From assembly GCA_963989245.1 (NCBI GenBank), contig OZ022339.1, forward strand, positions 58,715,982 through 58,779,981: DNA of 64,000 bases. The letters run 5' to 3'. This stretch comes from Nansenia antarctica (lineage: Eukaryota > Chordata > Actinopteri > Argentiniformes > Microstomatidae). Made by a program: the position numbers and the translations under genes. Below, piece after piece: positions 54,927 to 64,000 of the stretch (position 1 is the first letter of the stretch; each line of letters begins with the position of its first letter). Below the pieces are notes generated by a model, which saw only the letters and a list, made by a program, of their open reading frames with translations, searched no databases and had not been told where the DNA came from.

Positions 54927-55453
54927 GCCTAGATGAGCTAGCGGTCTAGCCTTGTAAGCACGCTTGATGTTGGTGTATACCTTATCCAGTGTTTTTTCTC
55001 CTCTTGTTGCACATTTAACATTATGAGGTCAAAACAATGAATATTCTATTCAGGTTAATCATATTTCAGTACAAGATACAACAGAGGTTAACGTTAGCGA
55101 TGGGCATTTGCTAATAATATGGACTCGCTTTGAGAAAAGATGCAATATGTAGTACAGTATGTGATCCAAATATTTCATAGAGGATATATGATCTGGAAGT
55201 GGGTGGAAAATGTAAATATATAAAGACCTATATTTTTTATCTCATTAGTTGTGGTGTCCTGAATGTTTAGGTTTTTAACAGGGCTCAGGGTTTTAAAGGG
55301 CTCTTTTGTCATTTAGGTTTTGCTGTTATGAAGATGAGATCGGGAAAAAAAGCCGAAAACATTGAGAAGTGATATGATATTTTTATAACAAACTAATTAA
55401 GCTAGTCAGTGTATTCCCCTGCATTGGTTAATAACATCCTCTAGAAATTGGAA

Positions 55454-55459
55454 AATAAA
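55454..55459 (+). terminator. AATAAA poly(A) signal in the copy A 3' flank
   Basis: AATAAA in a segment (about 55120-55575) that aligns with the 3' flank of copy B. It probably was the poly(A) signal of copy A before a LINE separated it from the stop codon at 49754, now 5.7 kb upstream. A nearer, unrecognised signal may be used instead. Confidence 0.4.
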
Positions 55460-55699
55460 GATGACTGACTCCGATTTCATTCTCTGCTTATCATTAAGTT
55501 TGCGCTTTAATTTCATACAACATTTTTCATTCTTACAGATCATCGAAATACATTTGTTTTTGCAAATCTTACATTAGACTTGATCAACCTTTGCAGTCTT
55601 TAGTGTTAACAACAAAGTGGAAAAGTTACAATGTTGTTATAGATATGCTGAACAAACACATCATTTGACATAAAAGAAACTCCCAAATATGATGAATCA

Positions 55700-55954
55700 A
55701 AAACAGAGTTGATGTTTTCATCAACACAACCTTGAAATCTGGTGTATTATGATACAACCAATGAATGAGCGATGTGGTAAGGTCGTAAAAGGGGGATGTC
55801 AGCTTTGAAACGGTAATTTGATTTGATACAATGTTTTCCCCATAGCAGGTGGTACATGCCTCCCTGTCAACTGTCCAACACCGGTACAGAAATAGTTAGG
55901 CGGTTTACAGCATAGAGCTGAGGGTAAAATACTTTTCAATGCTAAAAGGCGGTG
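55700..55954 (+). promoter_or_regulatory. Duplicated promoter region of slc25a29 copy B
   Basis: Aligns by eye with 42720-42930 upstream of copy A (ACCAATGA, a run around GATACAATGTTTTCC, then a shared CTGTCAACTGTC segment) but then jumps almost directly to the start codon. It supports a tandem duplication that included the promoter, followed by loss of about 250 bp of leader sequence. The left limit of homology marks the duplication junction. Confidence 0.55.
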
Positions 55955-58038
55955 ATGGACTTCCTTGCTGGCTGCATTGGAGGTAAGTCAGATCTTAAGC
56001 TCTTCATCTTTATCATCAGAGGTCTTTGTGAATTGGATAGGCCTATGCCAAACTTAGGCTTAACCATTATTGGGAGGCATAACTTTTGTTGCAATACACA
56101 TATATGTATATATATATATTTCTTGTTGTGTAACTTGTGTATGGTAGTTGCTCACCTGAAGGGTGAACTATTGTCCATCTATCTGGGGACACTGCTATTG
56201 TCTGCTCACTGTGAAAATCTGCCTGTAAAATGCCAGTATTCTACAATGTTACCTGTAGTATCATGCATGTTTAGATCAATTTAATTTATTTGATTATTCA
56301 GGTCACAATGGTAGAATTGTTGATCAGATTTACATGACCGTTTGAGTGAGTGAGTCTCTTTATTTCAGGAGTGTTATGGATGTGGTTTAATTACGTGTTA
56401 TCTATGATTTATAGATTGATTAACAGCCAAGAAAGGTTAGTTATTAATATTTAATGACTTGGCTTTCAGAAGAGAAAGATAAGATTGGTCCCTTCCTACT
56501 AGCACGCACATCAATCTACAGGTGTTTTCCTACCACTGACAATATGAACCTCAATGTCCTATGTCCTCTGTGCACCCTGTTGGAAAATGGAAATAGAAAG
56601 TTTGCATGTATGTCCTGACCTCTAACCTTACATACCAGGACATACAACCTAAGATAGCACTCTCGTTAACATGAGTGGCATCTGAACAAACTCCCCTTCA
56701 TAGGCCAACTATGCACAGGTATAGAGGGGTGGGAGTTGGGGGGGGGGGGTGTACAGTGAGATAGTGGCAGTGAGCCACTGGAGCAGAGCCATACAGTATG
56801 AGACCTTTGAGAACTATGAGACCATCAGTGTTGGCACCAAACCTTCCATAGCAATTTAGCTTAACTAAACTTATAGTCCTTGGAGCTAACATTTCTCCCA
56901 TCAAACACCGACATTTTACTTTGTTTGGTGGATAATGTAACCAATACCCAGAGAATGAATGAATGAATGGTCTTTATTGTCATTAATACAGTACAGGTAC
57001 CATACAACGACATTTAAGAGGGGGGGCTCCCCTGGTGCTCGGAAAGAAGACTAAAAACAAGAGAGCCAAGGGTAAAATAAAAAAGGGAAAAGAGCTGGTT
57101 TACATAAATAAAGGCTATGTACACTATCTACTATACTATACTACTATACTATACAATAAAACACTGTGCTGTACTCTATGCTATGCTATAAATATCCTAA
57201 CTTTTCCTATATCTGAACCTTATGTACACAAGGGTTGTCATATTGCACATAGTATTTGTTGCACATTCATTAAAGTGTCGCAGTTAGCAGGTTTAGAATG
57301 TTCACAGTTGTATTTCAATATTGCACTTATGTGAGAGATTTAACTAAGCTAGCTATGGAGCTTGCAAAGTGATCATGTCTAACACTGCCCACTAGCATAA
57401 GGTAAATAGTATTTCTGATATAAATACTGACTGCCACAAAGCTTAGACATTTTTAGGCTTACATTTCACAAGAATTTCCCACGGTTGCAATAATGTTTGT
57501 AATTACTGTCCCTTATCCAGTACCATACTGTAGATAGATAGATAGATAGATCTTTCATGCCTCCTTACCTGCCTGTTACCAAGGACACAAATCATGCCAG
57601 TGTCCTCAGTGGAGATCATCATCCTCTCTCCTGATTGGCTGGCTTGGGCCAGTCCCCCCTGTAACACATTGCAAGCGCTTAGATAGGATTAGCCAGCAGT
57701 GTTATAAGCCTACCCAGAGCGGCAGAGACAGCCCAGAGAAGACATCCTGGTTTGACACCCCAAAAGACTATATCACATTCCTGTGAGAATGCCAATTAGA
57801 ATGTTATTGTTATGGACTATTTGGTGCCAACATGGAGGGTAGTTTGTCTGACTCTGTAGGGATCATTGGCTCTGAGACAACCACTGTCTGGGGTCTAGGG
57901 ATGGGGTTTCACTGTGCAGGCAGGGACTCAGATTAGGTTACAAGGAAATGGGTTTCCCAGATGAGGCTGCAGTTCTAGATTAGTTCTAGTTACAGGTTGA
58001 TGCTGGGTACAGGGCTTTGAAGGTGCAATCTGTAATTC

Positions 58039-58076
<38 letters not shown>

Positions 58077-61000
58077 CAGGCTTCCCCCCACTTTTTTGGT
58101 AAACCGTTGAGGGATGGGGCTGGAGCAATGTTAACTCTCAATTTAATAGACAGAGCTAAACCAAAATGATAGTTTTAACCGTGTTTTAAAGCTATACAGT
58201 GTTTGTTTAGAATTGCATTGTTTACAAGCAATGGAGTAAAGCAAGCGTATATTTTGGGTTCTGATGGCGTAAGACGGTTAAAGTAAGCTCAAAAATGGAA
58301 ATACCAATTACAGCTCCTTTAATGTCCTTCTTCTCAGATGAATCACAATTTTCATTTTAGCCTGATGGCTTCAGTGTAGAGAGACACTTACGAGTGTATG
58401 AATTAGACGATAGAAGTAAACAGACGTTAAGTAATTGTTGGTTGAGACGTGGTTTATCCCAGAGGTATAGGCTAGATAGTTATGGAGGGCGGATTTACAC
58501 GTGTATTGCATTCCGATGTGTGTATTGCATTCCGATGTGTGTATTGCATTTGAATGTGGCACGATCCGCCCTCCATAGATAGTGGGCAACCTTAGAACAA
58601 TGATAACGGCAAAAGGATGTTCAGAAGAAACGGTGTCCTTGCTCAGCTAGCTAAAAGTGTAATGTTAGCGGAAGACGTTTACGCAGTGAGATAGTTCTGT
58701 CTTTGAGATATCTCTAAATAAGACCATAAGCTTTTGGTGACCATTGAAAGCCATGTCTCAGAAATCTGCTCGCCATTCCGATTATTTTCCTAAATGCTTC
58801 CCTAACTCTTCTTACTCATTCTAGGTGCTACCGGAGTCTTAGTTGGACACCCATTTGACACAGTCAAGGTAGGTTTTGGGTTTTTTACTTTTTTATTGTC
58901 CAGTGATTTGTCACTGAATTTAGATTCAGTTGCCAGTCTTAGTACGCTTGTGTCAGACCAAACACAAACAATGATATGTTATGTTCTGAGGGAGATAAGA
59001 TTTATTATTTGTTTAGGATTCAATATCATGTCTTTAGAGATTTTTTTTGTACAGTACACATGTCAGGATGTGGTGATGTGCTGGTCAGAAGGAAAGCTGA
59101 TTGGACATCCAGGTTTTGCTCTGACCTTTGACCTTTGTCCTGTCTTTCTCTCACAGGTGAGACTCCAGGTCCAGAATGTGGACAAGCCTCTATATCGTGG
59201 TACCTATCACTGTTTCCAGTCCATCGTAAGGCAAGAATCAGTAAGTCCCTCCTCCATCGTTAACTCAACTCAACTCAACCTTATTGTGGTCTGCTCTTCC
59301 TCTCTGAGTTATTTATTAAAGTAATGGTTCAGAGCTCTCTGGTTTTGTGGTGTCTGTGGTGCTCTTATTTAAATCATTTGAGCTTTTACGCTTGGAGGAG
59401 TTGAAATGTGTGACTGCTGAGCTTTATTAAGTGTAAGTGCTTGAAAGCGGGCATCTTGGAATTCCTAGCTGGATCATTAGTGGGTTCAATTTGTTCCACT
59501 CAAGGTTGCAGAGTATCAACTTGCAAACAGTTTCCATTACTGAAGACATGAATAAACAGAATATTTGAAACAAAACACAGAGAAAACAATTGTCAATATA
59601 GACACCATGCTGTAATATTGGATGTAACATGTAACAACGATACAGAGAGTCGTGAGATCGGCCCAGAAGATCATCGGCGCCCCCCTCCCCTCTCTGGAAG
59701 AGCTGTACAACACACGCTGCCTCAGGAAGGCCTCCAAGATCTCCAGAGACCCATCCCACCCTGGGAACGAACACTTTGTTCGGCTGCCCTCAGGCAGGCG
59801 GTTCAGGACCATGTCCGCAAGGACAAATAGACTGAAGCTCAGCTTCTACCCTAGGGCCATTCAGGCCCTAAACACAGCAAAGACCTAGGTTCTAGGCCCT
59901 GGACAATCTAGACAATTTGATGGCAGCTACTAGATTGTAATCAAGTGAAATACTGAAACACAACTGTGAACATTTCAAACCTGCAAACTGTGACACTTTA
60001 AATGAATGTGCAATAATACTATGTGCAATATGACAACCCTCGTGTACATAAGGTTCAGAGATAGGAAATTATAGGATATTTATAGCATAGCATAGAGTAC
60101 AGCACAGTGTTTTATTTGTATAGTATAGTATAGTGGATAGTGTATATAGCCTTTATTTATGTAAACCAGCTCTTTTCCCTTCTTGTTTTTAGTATTTTTT
60201 TCCTAGCACCAGGGGAGCCCCCCCTCCCAAATTTCGTTGTATGGTACCTGTACTGTATTAATGACAATAAAAAGACCATTCCATTCCATTCCATTCCATT
60301 CCATTCCATGTAATATTGGGTATGACTAACAATGTTGCACACTTACTTATATATACTGATATCCACTTTCCAGGCATAAGCTATATGGTAGGGTTCAGTT
60401 GTTTTGGCCATCAGTGGCCTGTTAATGTATGGAGGTAGATATGAGGTAGATTTCCTCTGTCTAAAACCAGCCCACTGGTATGGGGTCAAAAGTACAAAAA
60501 AAGACCAGGAATTTGCAACCAAGAAAAACCCTGTTGAAACCCCCCAAAAAACACTTTAAATCCACAAAAAATGTACTTCGCAACCGAAGAAATTTACTTC
60601 GCAAATAATATTTATTCCAAAGAATGTACAGCTACGTAATACTTTGCACTTCTGCTTAGATGACAATGACAATAAAGTTTAATCTAATCTAATCTAATCT
60701 AAAGGTAGCTAATAGGCCTATCATATACGGTAGGTCTCTCCAGTATTTCCAATATACACAGTGCTGGTCCTAATGCCTTGAATACCGTGAGTATCCTACA
60801 TATTTTTAAGTCAAATTAAATATTATTCTCTCTTCCCATCCCCCTCCCTCTCCCAGATGTTTGGCCTGTATAAAGGCATCGGCTCCCCTATGATTGGCCT
60901 AACCTTCATCAACGCCATAGTGTTTGGCGTGCAGGGCAACACCATGCGCTGGCTGGGCCATGACACCCCCATGAACCAGTTCCTGGCCGGGGCTGCGGCG

Positions 61001-61600
61001 GGGGCCATCCAGTGTGTTATCTGCTGCCCCATGGAGCTGGCCAAGACGCGCATGCAGATGCAGGGGACGGGGGAGAAGAAGTCCAAGAGAAAGCTGTACA
61101 AGAATTCCCTGGACTGCCTCTACAGGATCTACAAGCGGGAGGGCCTGCTGGGGGTCAACCGCGGCATGGTCACCACACTGATCCGCGAGACGCCCGGCTT
61201 CGGAGTCTACTTCCTGGCCTATGACATCATGACACGCTCCCTGGGCTTCCAGCCTGATGACCCCTACATGATCCCCAAGCTGCTATTCGCCGGCGGGATG
61301 TCAGGCATTGCCTGCTGGCTGTCCACCTATCCCGTGGACGTGATCAAGTCCCGCCTCCAAGCAGACGGGGTGGGCGGGGTGTACCAGTACAGCAGCATTG
61401 CTGACTGCGTGAGGCAGAGTGTGAGGAAGGAGGGTCTGAGGGTGTTCACACGGGGCCTCACTTCCACCCTGCTCAGGGCCTTCCCTGTGAACGCTGCCAC
61501 CTTCGCCACCGTCACGCTGGTGCTGCTGTACGCGAGGGGGGTGGAGGAGGGGCCCAAGGACTGTGAGTCAGTGCCACCCGGCCACCACACTTGTGGCTAA
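55955..61600 (+). CDS. slc25a29: Mitochondrial basic amino acid carrier SLC25A29, tandem copy B
   Basis: Coding exons: 55955-55982, 58825-58868, 59157-59240, 60857-61600, with GT/AG junctions in the same phases as copy A, giving 299 codons. The ATG at 55955 is preferred over an in-frame GTG one codon upstream because it matches copy A. All three carrier signatures are intact and there is no frameshift or stop. Visible differences from copy A: A to T in exon 2; in exon 4 M/I, A/G, M/T, M/L, E/Q, L/F, S/C; and a shorter C-terminus ending HHTCG. The upstream sequence (about 55715-55950) aligns with the copy A promoter but has a much shorter 5' leader, and there is no slc25a47 partner. LINE fragments lie in introns 1 and 3. 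It looks functional; expression cannot be judged. Confidence 0.92.
56957..57335 (-). mobile_element. LINE 3' end fragment in copy B intron 1
   Basis: It has a (GAAT)n tail at 56957-56969, then the family 3' UTR (GTCTTTATTGTCATTAATAC, GCTCCCCTGGTGCTCGG). It is truncated before any coding sequence and absent from copy A intron 1. Confidence 0.8.
57533..57552. repeat. (GATA)n microsatellite
   Basis: Five GATA units in copy B intron 1. Confidence 0.9.
58038..58077. repeat. (AAC)n microsatellite
   Basis: About 13 AAC units in copy B intron 1. Confidence 0.95.
58481..58577. repeat. Stem-loop with three 19-bp repeats in the loop
   Basis: A perfect 13-bp inverted repeat (TATGGAGGGCGGA at 58481-58493, TCCGCCCTCCATA at 58565-58577) encloses three GTGTATTGCATTCCGATGT-like units starting at 58501, 58520 and 58539. 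Confidence 0.85.
59640..60308 (+). mobile_element. CR1/L2/Rex1-group LINE, copy 5, in copy B intron 3
   Basis: The plus strand encodes only the last 79 codons of the RT protein (GAPLPSLEELYNTRCLRKA ... ALNTAKT, stop at 59888), then the 3' UTR and a (CCATT)n tail. TGTAATATTGG occurs on both sides (near 59612 and 60309), suggesting a target duplication. It is absent from copy A intron 3. Confidence 0.82.
60480..60702 (+). mobile_element. Possible LINE tail with (AATCT)n
   Basis: CTTAGATGACAATGACAATAAAG followed by (AATCT)n at 60681-60700 resembles a LINE 3' terminus. The upstream sequence is non-coding. Confidence 0.4.
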
Positions 61601-62356
61601 AGGATGCCACTCGCCTGTATGTCACCATGAAGTTGTAGGGTGTGATTGGTAACAAGACAGGCAAGTGGGTCATAACTGTTTGGGAACCACTGCTCTAGAC
61701 ATGTTACTGAGCCACAGTATCATGGCGAAGGTATCAGAAGGTATCAGATAGGCTGAATGCTCATTCAATCTACATGTATGTCTATAAATATGCAGTTTGA
61801 AACTGCAGCTGTAAATATAATTTATTATGGGGGTTTATTTTGTTTGATGTTTAAAAGCAATCTTGTTTTCCTGCCTCATGATATTAACACTTTTACTGAT
61901 ATGGAGATGTCAAAGCACTGGAAGATTAGACAAAGAAAGAAAATGGAATGTAGGAAGTGACAAAGGTTGAAAGCTTGACTTGTCTCTTCTCTGGGGAGGT
62001 TAAAGTTGGTTACTTGGTATGAAAATCAGGTGGACCCTAGCTTTGAGAAAAGATGCAATATGCACAGTATGTGATCCAAATATGTCATGTATGATAGATG
62101 ATCTGAAAGTGGGTGGAAAATGTAAATATATAAACACTCATTAGTGGTGGTGTCTGGAATGTTGGCGTTTTAACAGAATTTTTCTAAATTGTATTTTGTT
62201 ATAAAGATGAGATTAGAAAAGGAAAGCCCAGACACAGAGATGTGATATGATATATATATATTATTATATTATATTATATTATATTGTTATAACAAACCAA
62301 TTGAGCTAGTCAGTGGATTTCTCTGCATTGGTTAATAACATCCTATAGAATTGGAA

Positions 62357-62362
62357 AATAAA
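62357..62362 (+). terminator. AATAAA poly(A) signal of slc25a29 copy B
   Basis: AATAAA about 760 bp after the copy B stop codon, at the position matching 55454-55459 in the copy A flank, with the surrounding sequence GGAAAATAAAGATG conserved in both. Confidence 0.5.
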
Positions 62363-62479
62363 GATGTCTGACTCAGATTTCATTCTCTCCTTGTCATTAT
62401 GTGATTTTACAGTATTTTCATACTGCATTTTTTATTCTTACAGATCAATGTATTACATTTGTTTTTGCAAATGTTTTAA

Positions 62480-64000
62480 AAGCAGAAAGGATAGGAAACG
62501 CTAAAGGAAAGGCAACCAAACTATGCTGCATCTTTTAACAAATACTGTATAGCCTAATATTTCACAAATTATCAGTTTGACTACAGAAGCTGTGAAAGTC
62601 TTAGACCAGGAAAGGAAGTGATGAGGAAACCTTGTCAAGAGGTGACGTGTCATTCCAACACCCGAAGCGCTGTGTCCTCTATGTGGAGAAGAGAATGAAG
62701 GAAATATGTCTCAGGACTACTATACCCTAATTATACTATAGTATTGAGCAGGGTGGAAGGGACCTCAATGGAACTAGGCCGATGACACTCTCCTGGTTTT
62801 TGGCGGTTCTTGTTGTGTAAACAGCTACTGACAACGAAAAAGGTCAGTTCCACAAAGAGCACTTTGCCCATGGGCAACTTAACAACATGGAGATCTGGAC
62901 AATGAGACAAACAGTGATTAAACACAATCAACTCTCATAGAGAAATGGTTACCAGTTCTAGAATGTATCTCTTCAATATCCAGGTTTGTTTCACCAAATA
63001 ACCACTAGAGTGTGCTAAAGACCAAAACAAACACTACACCAGGAGGAGTAGTATGGCATCACAGTTGTCCTGTCAACATTATCAAATGTACAATTCATTC
63101 AGGATCAGTATATCGATACAGTATATATATTGAGATGGCAAATGTATCTAATCATCAGTTAACTGGAAGATATTTACATTTCCTATCTGAGAATGTGGAG
63201 CAGAAGTCAATGGAGGTCTTTACTTCTCCCTCATTGGTCAGCTGGCATGTCTACTTCCTATTGATGTCTTCCTTGTGCAGGGTCACAGTCAGAGTGATGT
63301 CACAGCAAGACAACAGTGTGACTTGGTATTTGCAGTCTACCTTCAGCTCAGCTCCTGTCTCATTCACCTGGCTCAGCCTGACTCTATACCATCAGTGACC
63401 AGAGAGCACCTTAATGCCCCTTAAGTTTCTATCATGCTATCATAGTTCTGTCTCTGGGACGAGGTGACTGTGAAAGACAGAGGAGAAATTCATGTTTGTG
63501 TCTCTCGATGTGACGTAATGTAATTGTCAAATTGTGTCACTTAAAATGTTAAATATATTTGATGGGCCACATTTGATCCTTGACATACAGTAAAAAGAAA
63601 CAGACAGGAAGTAGCGTAAACAGTTCCATTGTCACATTGTCGACAGTTCCATTGTCAGGTCGTCGCTCTCTTGGCTCTGCTTTTAACCCTCCCACTCCTA
63701 ACTTCTCCAATAGTACCATTATTTATAAATCTGCCAAGTAGTCAAGGAGCAGACCTCAACTACTTGGATTTGGGAAATATTGGGGAATATTGTCCCATTC
63801 TTGGGAATTAAAGAAAGTTCTCTGCTTTGACCCTGGAAAAAGAAAAAGTGAATGAATGAGAAGTGGTACATAATGCAGTATTTCCTGCTTTAACCCCTAA
63901 ATGACTTAACCATGCATGAAGGTCAGTGTTAAGCTTTCAAGACACAAGATACGAGGCAAGATAATTGTGTTGCCACACAACAGAGTATGACAACATACCA
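62480..64000. other. Unassigned sequence right of the duplication
   Basis: Homology with the copy A flank ends near 62480. Open frames at 63012-63398 and 63629-63811 show no recognised domain and no supported start. They could be exons of the next gene or noise. Confidence 0.35.

Larger units (their letters stand above)
51547..55020 (-). mobile_element. CR1/L2/Rex1-group LINE, copy 2, interrupted by copy 3
   Basis: LINE sequence runs 51547-53514 and resumes at 54567-55020, with LINE copy 3 between. The flanking 6-bp duplication TTATGA (51541-51546 and 55021-55026) marks the target. It encodes the RT and the end of the EN domain without the stop seen in copy 1. It lies in the 3' flank of slc25a29 copy A and is absent from the copy B flank. 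Confidence 0.85.

Noticed and set aside
63012..63811. Two plus-strand frames near the right edge as a new gene
   Set aside because: No domain, weak start context and no splice support; left as unassigned.

Overview
The window is vertebrate nuclear DNA, almost certainly from a ray-finned (teleost) fish. It has intron-split mitochondrial-carrier genes with GT/AG splice sites. The rest is dense in Tc1-like, hAT-like and Harbinger-like DNA transposons, L2/CR1/Rex1-type LINEs, tRNA-derived SINEs and microsatellites. Nothing looks prokaryotic, and there is no CRISPR array or operon.

Three protein-coding genes can be read exon by exon. slc25a47 lies on the minus strand (six coding exons between 37317 and 42084, 302 codons). 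Head to head with it, about 1.1 kb away, is slc25a29 copy A on the plus strand (four exons, 43205-49754, 308 codons). A second complete slc25a29, copy B, follows in tandem on the plus strand (four exons, 55955-61600, 299 codons). All three are six-helix inner-membrane mitochondrial carriers. SLC25A29 is the basic amino acid (arginine/lysine) carrier, and SLC25A47 is a liver-enriched carrier of less settled substrate. The head-to-head SLC25A47/SLC25A29 pair is also the arrangement I recall from human chromosome 14q32, so the locus is probably orthologous. The tandem duplication of slc25a29 appears to be an extra event in this lineage: promoter, introns and 3' flank were copied as well. Each copy then acquired its own transposon insertions.

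Layout. 1-20 kb: gene-free and transposon-rich (L2 fragments, two Tc1-like elements with broken transposases, a telomere-like inverted repeat, a 2.5 kb LINE with a long reverse-transcriptase ORF, two related Harbinger-like elements, a minisatellite, and a three-level nest at 15.7-19.6 kb). 20-23.7 kb: mostly unassigned, with long polypyrimidine tracts. 23.7-28.3 kb: a non-autonomous LTR element with 0.5 kb LTRs and a hAT-like element inserted exactly at its edge. 28.4-29.7 kb: a LINE copy. 29.7-33.7 kb: nothing recognised. 33.7-37.2 kb: a hAT MITE and a Tc1-like element interrupted by a solo LTR and a MITE. 37.3-62.5 kb: the carrier gene cluster, with LINE copies in the 3' flank of copy A and in the introns of copy B. 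62.5-64 kb: unassigned.

No undescribed multi-gene system is evident. The most informative signals are the slc25a29 tandem pair with patchy (conversion-like) identity, the exact nested insertion history that the duplicated block and target-site duplications reveal, and a LINE-into-LINE insertion that produced an in-frame chimeric ORF.
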